Positions 27,443 to 36,037 of a DNA stretch of 64,000 bases are shown piece after piece. Position 1 is the stretch's first letter, and each line of letters starts with the position of its first letter. Both the position numbers and the translations under genes were made by a program. The notes below the pieces were generated by a model. The model had not been told where the DNA came from and did no database searches. It saw only the letters and a list, made by a program, of their open reading frames with translations. The stretch comes from Flavobacterium rakeshii (lineage in GTDB: Bacteria > Bacteroidota > Bacteroidia > Flavobacteriales > Flavobacteriaceae). Location of the stretch: contig NZ_WOWP01000001.1 in assembly GCF_009741375.1 (NCBI RefSeq), positions 146,856-210,855 of the forward strand, written 5' to 3'.

Positions 27443-28993
27443 ATGAAAAGTTTAAAATATATATTTACACTAGTATTTGTTACGGCTTTGTTTACAGCCT
27501 GTAACGACGACGAGTTTGACTCGGGGTTTCTGGATAATGCTCCTACCCCGGCAAACCTTTCCGCACTGTTCACCATTACTCAGGATAATAGTGGCCTGGT
27601 AACCATCCAGCCCAATGGTGAAGGTATAGGTAACTACAGCGTTTATTTTGGAGACGGTACTCCAGATCCGGCTACGGTAATGCCGGGGCAAAAAGCGCAG
27701 CACAATTATGCCGAAGGTGTATATGATGTTACGATTGTAGGTTACGGTATTACCGGAAAACAAACTGAAATAACAGAACAATTAACAGTTACATTTGTAG
27801 CTCCAGAAAACCTTACAGTAAACATTGCTGCTGTAAACGGAGATCCATTTAGTATTAATGTTAGCGCTACTGCCGATTATGAAACTTTTTATGAAGTTAC
27901 TTTTGGTGAAGACGAAAACGTTGCTCCGGTTCAGTTTAATGAAGGTGATGAGGTACCATACACTTATGCTGCCATTGGTACGTATGATGTAACAGTAACT
28001 GCTTTTAGCGGTGGTGTAGCTACTACAACAGTAACGCAGCAGGTTACTATCACAAACCCGCTTTTATTACCTATAGAGTTTGAAAATAACACTTTAAATT
28101 ATGCTTTTGGTGACTTTGGTAACGCTACAACATCTGTAGTAGAAAACCCAGATCCATCGGGTATCAACACCAGTTCTATGGTGGGACAGCAGGTTAAAAA
28201 TGCAGGTGCCGAAGTGTGGGCAGGTACTTCCCTACCGCTTGACGCTCCTATTGATTTTACTTCGCTAAATCAAATTAAGCTTAAAGTTTGGTCGCCAGTT
28301 GCAGGTGCTACCGTTAAATTTAAACTGGAAAACCTTGATAATGCTGATATTAACTATGAGGTAGATCAGGTAACTACAGTTTCTAACGAGTGGGAAGAAC
28401 TTACTTACGACTTCTCTGAAATAAGCCTTGATAACGAGTACGGACGTATTGTACTGTTCTTTAACTTTGGTGTTAACGGTGGTGGTGAAACTTACTACTT
28501 TGATGATATCAGACAAGCAGCTCCAGAGCAGTCGGTATCACTTCCGTTAAACTTTGAGTACGATATTGAGTACACATTTAACGGTTTTGGTAATGCCTTT
28601 GGTTCTAAAGTAGAAAACCCGGATGCATCGGGCATCAACACAAGCGGTTTTGTAGGACAGGTAGTAAAAAACAACGGTGCCGAAACTTGGGCAGGTATAG
28701 CTATGCCTCTTGTAGCACCTATTGATTTCTCTACTCAACAAAAAATAAAAATGAAAGTATGGTCGCCTCAGGCAGGTATTACAGTGCTGCTTAAGCTAGA
28801 GAATAACGGAGCTGAAATAACTACAGAACTTCCTGCTACTACTACCGTAGCTAACCAGTGGGAAGAACTTGAGTATGACTTTACCGGAATTGATAACTCT
28901 GCCAACTTTCAAACCGTAGTACTGTTCTTTGACTTTAACCAGCCGGGCACAGGTGCAACCTACTATTTTGACGATATAGAACTTACAAACTAA
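27443..28993 (+). CDS. Surface glycan-binding lipoprotein: PKD domains plus two CBM-like repeats
   Basis: 516 residues in the SusE/F position. The lipoprotein signal ends LFTAC (Cys20), followed by NDDEFD. Two PKD-like Ig domains (about 35-120 and 122-212) precede two homologous modules of about 145 residues, each starting near LP(I/L)xFE and carrying VENPD(P/A)SGINTS, VGQxVKNxGAExWAG, APIDF, K(L/M)KVWSPxAG, WEEL and a YYFDDI end. This jelly-roll pattern is common in surface glycan-binding proteins of marine laminarin PULs. No catalytic residues expected. Its role is to hold beta-glucan chains beside SusCD and the GH16 enzyme. Confidence 0.85.
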   Translation: MKSLKYIFTLVFVTALFTACNDDEFDSGFLDNAPTPANLSALFTITQDNSGLVTIQPNGEGIGNYSVYFGDGTPDPATVMPGQKAQHNYAEGVYDVTIVGYGITGKQTEITEQLTVTFVAPENLTVNIAAVNGDPFSINVSATADYETFYEVTFGEDENVAPVQFNEGDEVPYTYAAIGTYDVTVTAFSGGVATTTVTQQVTITNPLLLPIEFENNTLNYAFGDFGNATTSVVENPDPSGINTSSMVGQQVKNAGAEVWAGTSLPLDAPIDFTSLNQIKLKVWSPVAGATVKFKLENLDNADINYEVDQVTTVSNEWEELTYDFSEISLDNEYGRIVLFFNFGVNGGGETYYFDDIRQAAPEQSVSLPLNFEYDIEYTFNGFGNAFGSKVENPDASGINTSGFVGQVVKNNGAETWAGIAMPLVAPIDFSTQQKIKMKVWSPQAGITVLLKLENNGAEITTELPATTTVANQWEELEYDFTGIDNSANFQTVVLFFDFNQPGTGATYYFDDIELTN

Positions 28994-29003
28994 AAAAGAG
29001 CTT

Positions 29004-30656
29004 ATGAAAACATATATAACTAAAATAGGAATCCTGTTTGCCTTTGTAGCAGTACTATGGGGCTGTCAGGATGACGATTCAACCTTTGGGGACATCACAG
29101 CCCCTACTAACCTTACGGTTAACTATGATATAGTAGGACAGGATGCCGAAAATCCTGACGGAGACGGTAGCGGTTTAGTAAACTTTACTGCTACTGCAGA
29201 TAATGCTATTAGCTATAAATATTTATTTAGTGATGGGTCTTCTGCTGTTTCGGCATCAGGAGTATGTACAAAACGATTCACTCAAAATGGTGTTAATACA
29301 TACACTGTTACAGTACTGGCAAACGGTACAGGTGGCGTAACTACAAGTACCAGTATTGAGGTTACCGTATTTAGTAACTTCTCTGACGAAGAAGCTGTAC
29401 AGTTTTTAACAGCCGGTACATCTAAAGTATGGTACTGGTATGCAGCAGCTCCGGGTCACCTTGGTGTGGGCCCTAACGACACATCAGAAAATACAGGTAC
29501 ACCTAGTTACTATGCAGCAGCTCCGTTTGAAAAAGCAGGAGATCCGGCAAGCAGTTGTTTATACGACAACGTACTTACTTTCACATTAAACAATGGCATT
29601 ATCAATTATACGCTTGATAATGGCGGAAATACTTTCTTTAACGCTTCATTCAACAGTGTAGGTGGTAGTACAGCTACAACAGACCAGTGTTCGCCTTACG
29701 ATACATCTGGCGAAAAAGTGGTAAGCTTAGGCCCATCAGGTTCTCTTGTACCTGATGATGAGAAAAGAGGTACTGTAATGGACTTTAGCGATAACGGATT
29801 CATGGGATACTACATTGGTACTTCTACTTATGAAATTCTTTCAATTACAGAAAACGAAATGCATGTAAGAGCTGTGATGGGTGGTGATGATGCACTTGCA
29901 TGGTATCATATATTCACTACTACTCCTGTAGATGAGCAGGGGAACTCCGGTGGTGAAGAACCTAGCTATGATACACTTATGTGGTCTGACGAATTTGATG
30001 TAGATGGTGCTCCAAATCCTGATAACTGGACTATGGAAATAGGTAATGGCGAAAGCGGATGGGGTAACAATGAAGCGCAGTACTACCTTGCAGAGAATGC
30101 TGTAGTTGAAGATGGTATGCTTAAAATTACCGCTAAAGCAGAAAATTCAAACGGATTTGATTATACATCGGCAAGAATGAAAACCGAAGGTCTTTATGAC
30201 TTTACTTATGGTAAAGTAGAAATCAGGGCTAAACTGCCTACAGGTGCGGGTACATGGCCTGCACTATGGATGCTGGGTTCTGATTATGCTACAAATTCAT
30301 GGCCGGGTTGTGGTGAAATAGATATTATGGAGCATGTAGGTAACGACCAAAACACTATTCACGGTACCCTACACTACCCTGGTAACTCGGGCGGTAATGC
30401 CAATACAGGTTCTACTACAGTAGCCGGAGTATCGGATGAGTTCCATGTTTACAGTGTAATTTGGAGTCCTACAAAAATTAGGTTCTTTGTAGACGATGTA
30501 GAGTTCCACAGCTATGATAATGTGAGTTCATCACCGTTTAACAGCGATTTCTTCATTATACTAAATGTTGCCATGGGTGGTAACTTTGGCGGAGAAATAG
30601 ATCCTGGATTTACCCAGTCGACTATGGAAGTTGATTATGTAAAAGTATATCAGTAG
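29004..30656 (+). CDS. GH16 endo-beta-1,3-glucanase (laminarinase), multidomain surface lipoprotein
   Basis: 550 residues. The lipoprotein signal ends VLWGC (Cys21), followed by QDDDSTFG. A PKD-like domain (about 33-122) and an unassigned domain (about 125-310, with YWYAAAPGHLGVGPND and paired cysteines) precede the GH16 catalytic domain (about 325-550). The active site is GEIDIMEHVG with nucleophile Glu438 and acid/base Glu443 in the ExDxxE arrangement of laminarinases. WPALWMLG and the final VDYVKVYQ are also diagnostic. It is an endo-enzyme on beta-1,3-glucan, expected on the cell surface. Followed by a strong stem-loop before the GH3 gene. Confidence 0.93.
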   Translation: MKTYITKIGILFAFVAVLWGCQDDDSTFGDITAPTNLTVNYDIVGQDAENPDGDGSGLVNFTATADNAISYKYLFSDGSSAVSASGVCTKRFTQNGVNTYTVTVLANGTGGVTTSTSIEVTVFSNFSDEEAVQFLTAGTSKVWYWYAAAPGHLGVGPNDTSENTGTPSYYAAAPFEKAGDPASSCLYDNVLTFTLNNGIINYTLDNGGNTFFNASFNSVGGSTATTDQCSPYDTSGEKVVSLGPSGSLVPDDEKRGTVMDFSDNGFMGYYIGTSTYEILSITENEMHVRAVMGGDDALAWYHIFTTTPVDEQGNSGGEEPSYDTLMWSDEFDVDGAPNPDNWTMEIGNGESGWGNNEAQYYLAENAVVEDGMLKITAKAENSNGFDYTSARMKTEGLYDFTYGKVEIRAKLPTGAGTWPALWMLGSDYATNSWPGCGEIDIMEHVGNDQNTIHGTLHYPGNSGGNANTGSTTVAGVSDEFHVYSVIWSPTKIRFFVDDVEFHSYDNVSSSPFNSDFFIILNVAMGGNFGGEIDPGFTQSTMEVDYVKVYQ

Positions 30657-30687
30657 TGTTTTCTCATAAATAATTTACTTCAAAATT

Positions 30688-30729
30688 AGTAATTACTAAA
30701 GGCTGGCCCGGCCGGCCTTTAGGATTACT
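30688..30729 (+). other. Intercistronic stem-loop between GH16 and GH3
   Basis: AGTAAT (30688-30693) pairs with ATTACT (30724-30729), and CTAAAGGCTGG (30696-30706) pairs with 30712-30722, around a GC-rich loop. The stem is about 17 pairs with a small bulge and one G-U pair. There is no T-run after it, and the GH3 start is 18 bases downstream, so it looks like an RNA processing or stability element or partial attenuator. Confidence 0.6.
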
Positions 30730-30746
30730 ATTATCCAAAATTTATA

Positions 30747-33038
30747 ATGAAATTAAATTTACCAAAATATGTTTTGGCAGCCACTCTTATAGCCATAGGC
30801 TGTAGTACTGCAAAACAGGATATGGTTTCCGTTAAGGAAAAACAACTTCCCATAGACCGTAAAGTAGACTCTGTGCTTAACCTTATGACACTCGAGGAAA
30901 AAATAGGACAGATGAACCAGTACAACGGTTTTTGGAATGTTACCGGCCCTGCCCCAAAAGATGGTGATGCTGCTGTAAAGTACGAGCACATTAAAAAAGG
31001 ATGGGTAGGCTCTATGCTCAATGTAAGAGGTGTTAAAGATGTAAGAGCATTACAAAAAATTGCCGTAGAAGAAAGCAGACTGGGTATACCTGTGCTTTTT
31101 GGCTATGATGTTATTCACGGATATAAAACAATAAGCCCTATACCTCTTGCCGAAGCTGCAAGCTGGGATATGGAGGCTATAGAAAACTCTGCTGCCATTG
31201 CTGCTGCCGAATCGGCTGCATCAGGTTTAAACTGGACGTTTGCACCAATGGTAGATGTAACACGCGATGCCCGATGGGGGCGTGTTATGGAAGGATCGGG
31301 CGAAGATACTTACCTGGGCAGTGCTATTGCTGTAGCCAGAGTAAAAGGTTTTCAGGGCGATTTGGGAGAATTTAATGTAGCGGCCTGCGTTAAGCATTTT
31401 GCCGGATATGGTTTTGCCGAAGCCGGTAAAGACTATAATACCGTTGACGTAAATAAAAGCACCTTACATAATATAATACTCCCCCCTTTTAAGGCAGCTG
31501 CCAACGCAGGGGCGCTAACATTTATGAACTCTTTTAACGATGTAGACGGTATTCCTGCAACAGGAAACACCTACCTGCAAAGAGAGGTTCTCAAAAAAGA
31601 CTGGAACTTTCAGGGCTTTGTAGTTTCTGACTGGGGTTCGATGGGTGAAATGGTAAACCACGGCTATGCGAAAGACCTGAAACAGGCGGCAGAATTTGCT
31701 GCTAATGCGGGGTCTGACATGGATATGGAATCACACGGTTATGTGATGTACCTTGCCCAACTGGTTAAGGAAGGAAAAGTATCTGAAGACAAGATAAATG
31801 ATGCGGCTCGCCGTATCCTTAGGGTTAAATTTCAGCTTGGACTGTTTGACAACCCATACAAATACTGCGACGAAGCCCGTGAAAAGGCTACCGTAGGCAA
31901 AAAAGAATTTCACGATGGTGTGTTGGATATGGCAAAAAAATCTATCGTGTTGCTTAAAAACGAAAACAACCTGCTTCCGTTAAAGAAACAGGGACAAAAA
32001 ATAGCTGTTATCGGGGCACTGGCTACCGATAAAACGAGTCCGCTTGGAAGCTGGAGAATTGGTGCAGATGACGGTACAGCAGTATCGGTAATGGAAGGGC
32101 TTTCACAATATAAAGGCAATGAACTGGTATATGCAAAGGGTGCCGATGTTGCATTAGGCGCCCCTGCATTTACCGTAGAGACCAAAATAAACATGACCGA
32201 CAAAAGCGGTTTTGAAGAAGCGGTAAACGCTGCTAAAAATGCCGATGTGGTGGTTATGGTACTGGGTGAACACGGTTTACAAACAGGTGAAGGCCGTAGC
32301 CGCGTAAATTTAGGTTTACCGGGCGTACAACAGGAACTGCTTGAAACAGTTTACAAAGCCAATCCAAATATTGTTTTGGTATTAACTAACGGAAGACCTC
32401 TTGAAATTGTGTGGGCCGATGGTAACATCCCTGCTATTGTAGAGGCTTGGCACTTAGGTACCGAAAGCGGTAATGCTATCGCACAGGTACTGTATGGCGA
32501 CTATAACCCAAGTGGTAAACTACCTATGAGCTTCCCTAGGGCTGTAGGACAAATGCCTTTGTACTACAATCATAAAAGTACAGGAAGACCTAACTATAAT
32601 GGCGGAGACAGTGTTTTCTGGTCACATTATACCGATGAAAGTAACGAAGCTCTTTATCCGTTTGGGTATGGGTTAAGCTATTCGTCATTTGAATACAGTA
32701 ACCTTAAACTTAGTAACAATACCCTTAACCAAAATGGAAAAATCACTGTTAGTGTAGATGTAAAAAACACAAGCAATGTAAACGGAAAGGAAGTTGTACA
32801 GCTGTATTTAAGAGACTTATTTGGGTCGGTTACAAGGCCTGTAAGGGAGCTTAAAGGTTTTGAACTGGTTGCCATCAATGCAGGGCAAACAAAAACAGTA
32901 AGCTTTGAGATTGACGAAAAAACAATAGAATTCTATACTGCCAATAACCAGTGGGAAGCCGAACCGGGAGACTTTAAAGTTTTTGTGGGCGGAAATTCAA
33001 AAGCATCACTTGAGGCAGGATTCACCTATTCTAAATAA
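30747..33038 (+). CDS. GH3 beta-glucosidase lipoprotein (BglX-like), first PUL
   Basis: 763 residues. The lipoprotein signal ends IAIGC (Cys19), followed by STAKQD without an acidic export signal, suggesting a periplasm-facing anchor. The GH3 N-terminal barrel has MTLEEKIGQMNQ (near 47), KHFAGYG (near 216) and the catalytic nucleophile Asp295 in GFVVSDWGSMGE. The alpha/beta sandwich (about 390-610) and FnIII-like domain (about 660-760; PGDFKVFVGG) complete the BglX architecture. It hydrolyses terminal beta-linked glucose from oligosaccharides imported by SusCD; linkage preference cannot be read from sequence. 6 bases from the next GH16. Confidence 0.94.
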   Translation: MKLNLPKYVLAATLIAIGCSTAKQDMVSVKEKQLPIDRKVDSVLNLMTLEEKIGQMNQYNGFWNVTGPAPKDGDAAVKYEHIKKGWVGSMLNVRGVKDVRALQKIAVEESRLGIPVLFGYDVIHGYKTISPIPLAEAASWDMEAIENSAAIAAAESAASGLNWTFAPMVDVTRDARWGRVMEGSGEDTYLGSAIAVARVKGFQGDLGEFNVAACVKHFAGYGFAEAGKDYNTVDVNKSTLHNIILPPFKAAANAGALTFMNSFNDVDGIPATGNTYLQREVLKKDWNFQGFVVSDWGSMGEMVNHGYAKDLKQAAEFAANAGSDMDMESHGYVMYLAQLVKEGKVSEDKINDAARRILRVKFQLGLFDNPYKYCDEAREKATVGKKEFHDGVLDMAKKSIVLLKNENNLLPLKKQGQKIAVIGALATDKTSPLGSWRIGADDGTAVSVMEGLSQYKGNELVYAKGADVALGAPAFTVETKINMTDKSGFEEAVNAAKNADVVVMVLGEHGLQTGEGRSRVNLGLPGVQQELLETVYKANPNIVLVLTNGRPLEIVWADGNIPAIVEAWHLGTESGNAIAQVLYGDYNPSGKLPMSFPRAVGQMPLYYNHKSTGRPNYNGGDSVFWSHYTDESNEALYPFGYGLSYSSFEYSNLKLSNNTLNQNGKITVSVDVKNTSNVNGKEVVQLYLRDLFGSVTRPVRELKGFELVAINAGQTKTVSFEIDEKTIEFYTANNQWEAEPGDFKVFVGGNSKASLEAGFTYSK

Positions 33039-33044
33039 ACCAGT

Positions 33045-33818
33045 ATGAAAAAAACAGCTATAGTATTCCTTTTTTCGGCTCTTGCCCTATCGTGTGGTAA
33101 AAAAGAGAAAGAGCGCGAACTTTTGTGGGAAGAGAATTTTGACGGATCGGAACTTAACGAGTCGGTTTGGAATTTTGAACTTGGTAACGGTTGTCCTAAC
33201 ATTTGCGGCTGGGGCAACAACGAGCGCCAGGTGTATACAAAAGACAATCACAGGCTTGAAAACGGTAACTTAATAATTACCGCAAAAAAAATAAACGATT
33301 CTACTTACACCTCAACTCGCTTAACCACAAAGGGTAACAAAGAGTTTAAGTACGGATATATAGAAGCAAAAGCAAAAATTCCTACCGGACAGGGAATTTG
33401 GCCCGCTTTTTGGATGTTAGGTTCTAACATTGACCAGGTAGGTTGGCCTATGGCAGGAGAGATAGATATACTGGAATATGTGGGTAAAGAACCACATATG
33501 GCTTTCACTTCTCTTCACACGCAGGACAGTCATGGTAATACCATAAATACAAAGAAAACTGAGATTAAAAATATAGAAGAGGGTTTTCATACCTATGCTA
33601 TAAACTGGACAGAAAACTTTATTGAGTTTTTTATAGATGGCAATTCGGTTTACAAGTTTGAACCGAAAGACAAAACAACAGAAGTTTGGCCATACAACCA
33701 GCCGTTTTACTTTTTAGTAAATGTAGCGATAGGCGGAAACTTTGGTGGCCCCGAAGTGGATGACAGCATATTCCCTCAGGAATTTATAATAGACTATATT
33801 AGGGTTTACTCTAATTAA
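33045..33818 (+). CDS. GH16 beta-glucanase, single-domain lipoprotein
   Basis: 257 residues. The lipoprotein signal ends LALSC (Cys17), then GKKEKERE. Almost all of the mature chain is one GH16 domain: LLWEENFDGSELNESVWNFE (near 27), GWGNNERQVYT, WPAFWMLG, the catalytic GEIDILEYVG (nucleophile Glu139, acid/base Glu144) and the terminal IIDYIRVYSN. It is much shorter than the first GH16 because it lacks PKD and accessory domains. It probably trims shorter beta-1,3-glucan products or has a different chain preference. Last gene of the PUL. Confidence 0.93.
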   Translation: MKKTAIVFLFSALALSCGKKEKERELLWEENFDGSELNESVWNFELGNGCPNICGWGNNERQVYTKDNHRLENGNLIITAKKINDSTYTSTRLTTKGNKEFKYGYIEAKAKIPTGQGIWPAFWMLGSNIDQVGWPMAGEIDILEYVGKEPHMAFTSLHTQDSHGNTINTKKTEIKNIEEGFHTYAINWTENFIEFFIDGNSVYKFEPKDKTTEVWPYNQPFYFLVNVAIGGNFGGPEVDDSIFPQEFIIDYIRVYSN

Positions 33819-33848
33819 TAATTAGTTTATGTTTGAGTTAGTTAGTTA

Positions 33849-33879
33849 AAAAAAAGGAAGCTTATAGCTTCCTTTTTTT
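33849..33879. terminator. Terminator at the end of the first PUL
   Basis: Arms AAGGAAGCT (33854-33862) and AGCTTCCTT (33866-33874), loop TAT, extended by A/T runs. It serves the PUL and the convergent lipoprotein gene. The same arms and loop recur at 34461-34481. Confidence 0.88.
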
Positions 33880-33881
33880 AT

Positions 33882-34433
33882 TTAGTTTATGTATTCAAAT
33901 GTTTTTATATTTTTTAGAAAATCATCATAGTTCTCCTTTTTCACATTGAATAAAATAATATTGACATCTGAATTTGTATATAGCTTAGTTAACCGATTAG
34001 AGTTTTTAGATTCCAATTTCTTATCAATATAGTTTTCTGATAGTCCAAAATCGTTCATTATATTATAAAAATCCCTTTTGGAGTCGACATCATCAAAACT
34101 TTCAAAGCTCCAAGCTCTTTGTATATTATTATCAATAAAACCTGCCTGAATAACCAGAAACTGATTGTTTTCAAAATTAAACAGATAAGTATTATTACTT
34201 ATATGCCAGTCTTTAATATTCTTGGGTAAGTTAATTTTAAACTTTCTGGGATAGTATATTTCTTTATCTGCCGTTGCGGGTATTCTGTGTTTTACTTCAA
34301 ATACATTATGATCTCTATAATAGTCAAAATTCAACATTTCATTTTTCCCTATAGATTTATATTTTTCATTATCTAAATAGGGTTTACATGATATACAACT
34401 GAATACTATTAGAAGAAAAAATGTTTTATACAT
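33882..34433 (-). CDS. Lipoprotein of unknown function between two identical terminators
   Basis: 183 residues, family not recognised. The lipoprotein signal ends CISC (Cys16). The rest is a soluble domain with an aromatic-rich middle (NTYLFNFENNQFLVIQAGFID near 87-107) and a C-terminal LTKLYTNSDVNIILFNVKKENYDDFLKNI. Coding sequence is very AT-rich. It is bounded on both sides by hairpins with identical arms and loop. No recognised promoter box lies in the 27 bases between its start and the upstream hairpin, so expression may depend on read-through. Confidence 0.6.
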   Translation of the reverse strand: MYKTFFLLIVFSCISCKPYLDNEKYKSIGKNEMLNFDYYRDHNVFEVKHRIPATADKEIYYPRKFKINLPKNIKDWHISNNTYLFNFENNQFLVIQAGFIDNNIQRAWSFESFDDVDSKRDFYNIMNDFGLSENYIDKKLESKNSNRLTKLYTNSDVNIILFNVKKENYDDFLKNIKTFEYIN

Positions 34434-34457
34434 ACAGATTTTTAATTCTAAGATAAT

Positions 34458-34484
34458 AAAAAGGAAGCTTATAGCTTCCTTTTT
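34458..34484 (-). terminator. Terminator after the DUF3592/YeeE unit
   Basis: Arms AAGGAAGCT (34461-34469) and AGCTTCCTT (34473-34481), loop TAT. Identical to the hairpin at 33854-33874. It ends the minus-strand yeeE-yeeE-DUF3592 unit. Confidence 0.8.
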
Positions 34485-34488
34485 GTAT

Positions 34489-34935
34489 TTATTTCCAATC
34501 GTAATAAGCTATTAATGCCCCAATTATACTAAAAAACAATATTGCCAGATTATAATAATCAAACTTATTATCAATAACTGATTTATGAGGCTTTTGAGGG
34601 TTATAATACACCTTTACTTTTTTCCCTTCAACAAATCTTTCATTAGGTACTATCTGATATTTTAAGGAACTGCTAAATATTAAGTTTTGAGTATGACTGT
34701 CGTTATTCTGATAATGTTTACCATCTACTGAATATTCATAAACAACATAGTTTCTCCAATATCCGTCAGTATCTTTTTTATCCCGTTCTACGGTATTTCT
34801 TATTATCATGCCTTCGGTAGTTTTCCATTTCTTTATAGTAACTTCATAAAAATAGAATATTACTCCCAGAACGATAAAAGGAAATATTATAAATGCCAGT
34901 CCGACATAAAGTTGCGGTTCCTGTTCAAAAAACAC
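34489..34935 (-). CDS. DUF3592-type membrane protein
   Basis: 148 residues with a membrane helix at each end (about 10-30 and 127-145) and an extracytoplasmic domain between. The middle reads KTTEGMIIRNTVERD, then WRNYVVYEYSVDGKHYQND, then VKVYYNPQKPHKSVID, which is the DUF3592 pattern (a small beta domain ending in VxVxYxPxxP). Function unknown. The start codon is GTG, overlapping the TAG of the upstream YeeE half by one base. The unit with the two transporter halves is 34489-35916. Confidence 0.7.
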   Translation of the reverse strand: MFFEQEPQLYVGLAFIIFPFIVLGVIFYFYEVTIKKWKTTEGMIIRNTVERDKKDTDGYWRNYVVYEYSVDGKHYQNNDSHTQNLIFSSSLKYQIVPNERFVEGKKVKVYYNPQKPHKSVIDNKFDYYNLAILFFSIIGALIAYYDWK

Positions 34936-35348
34936 TAATGCGGTAATTTATTCCTTAATAGTCCATACAGGTAAGTCCCTACAAGAGCGCCAAGCAGCAC
35001 TACCCCTATTCCGTAAAAACCTGCTCCTATAAGTATGAATATTGGGCCCGGGCATGTACCTATAAGTCCCCATCCTAAACCAAACAGTATACCCCCTGTC
35101 ATGTAGTTAGTAAAACCTTTATCCTTATTAGGAATTACAATAGGCTGTCCCGTTATATCTTTTACATTATTGCGTTTAATAAGCTGTATGCCCACTACCC
35201 CAACGACAACGGCTGTCATTATTATGCCGAACATGTGGAACGACTGAAAGTGGAACATTTCGTATATACGGTACCATGAAACGGCTTCTGATTTGGTAAG
35301 TACAATACCAAATACTAATCCAACCAGTAAATATTTTAGGAATTTCAT
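34935..35348 (-). CDS. YeeE/YedE family transporter half (DUF6691-like)
   Basis: 137 residues, about four membrane helices. Starts KFLKYLLVGLVFGIVLTKSEAVSWYRIYEMFHFQSFHMFG and contains GGILFGLGWGLIGTCPGPIFILIGAG (near 91-116), with the conserved Cys-Pro-Gly-Pro. This is the second, shorter half of split YeeE/YedE proteins, which move thiosulfate or related sulfur species across the inner membrane through cysteine-relay sites. The first half is 7 bases upstream, so the two probably form one channel. Confidence 0.85.
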   Translation of the reverse strand: MKFLKYLLVGLVFGIVLTKSEAVSWYRIYEMFHFQSFHMFGIIMTAVVVGVVGIQLIKRNNVKDITGQPIVIPNKDKGFTNYMTGGILFGLGWGLIGTCPGPIFILIGAGFYGIGVVLLGALVGTYLYGLLRNKLPH

Positions 35349-35355
35349 GTTTCTG

Positions 35356-35916
35356 TTAGTTTAAAATTAATGGTAACAGCAGCCACGACATTATAAGGCC
35401 ACCAATAAAAAATCCGATAACAGCAATAAGCGAAGGCAACTGCAGGTTACTTAACCCCGATATGGCATGCCCCGATGTACATCCGCCGGCATAACGCGTA
35501 CCAAAACCTACCAGTATACCACCCAGAAGCAGTATTAAAAGTATTTTAGGCGACTGCAGCGCTTCGGGACTAACAAGCGCATCGGGCAATAGTTTACCAT
35601 TAGGCTCATCTATATTCATTTGCCTCAGCTCTACCACTGTTTGCGGGTTAAGGCTTACGCCACTGCCATCACTAAGGTAATGTGTAGCTATAAATCCGCC
35701 CAGCATGGCACCAAGCACTACTGTAAGATTCCAGCGTTGTGTTTTCCAGTCAAACTTAAAGAAATCGGCTGTTTTGCCTGCTCCCATTACAGTACACATA
35801 GTACGCAGGTTAGACGACATCCCGAAGTTTTTACCAAAATAAATAAGAGCCAGCATTACTGTCCCAATCAAAAAGCCGGAAACATACCACGGCCATGTAC
35901 CATAAAAACTATACAT
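35356..35916 (-). CDS. YeeE/YedE family transporter half (thiosulfate/sulfur uptake type)
   Basis: 186 residues, about five membrane helices. The signature LGGILVGFGTRYAGGCTSGHAISGLSNLQLPSLIAV (near 134-168) carries the conserved GGCTSGH cysteine, and another conserved cysteine is in SSNLRTMCTVMGAG (near 35-47). In YeeE such cysteines pass thiosulfate along the pore. Forms a pair with the following shorter half. No rhodanese or sulfide-quinone reductase gene is adjacent, although such partners are common elsewhere. Confidence 0.87.
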   Translation of the reverse strand: MYSFYGTWPWYVSGFLIGTVMLALIYFGKNFGMSSNLRTMCTVMGAGKTADFFKFDWKTQRWNLTVVLGAMLGGFIATHYLSDGSGVSLNPQTVVELRQMNIDEPNGKLLPDALVSPEALQSPKILLILLLGGILVGFGTRYAGGCTSGHAISGLSNLQLPSLIAVIGFFIGGLIMSWLLLPLILN

Positions 35917-36007
35917 AATGGTGTTTTTTCAAATTTTTACAAAAATAGCAATTTAGAGTTTTTAACCTACATATAGTGTATAGCTTCTTAAAACATAAAA
36001 TTTCCCT

Positions 36008-36015
36008 TACCTTTG
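36008..36015 (+). promoter_or_regulatory. Candidate -7 box for the small lipoprotein before kdsA
   Basis: TACCTTTG matches TAnnTTTG, 22 bases before the ATG at 36038. No clear -33. Confidence 0.45.
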
Positions 36016-36037
36016 GGGTGCATTTCAACTACTTTTT

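Noticed and set aside
33045..33818. Second GH16 as a truncated or broken copy of the first
   Set aside because: It has its own signal peptide, complete catalytic motif and normal single-domain length, so it is an intact enzyme.
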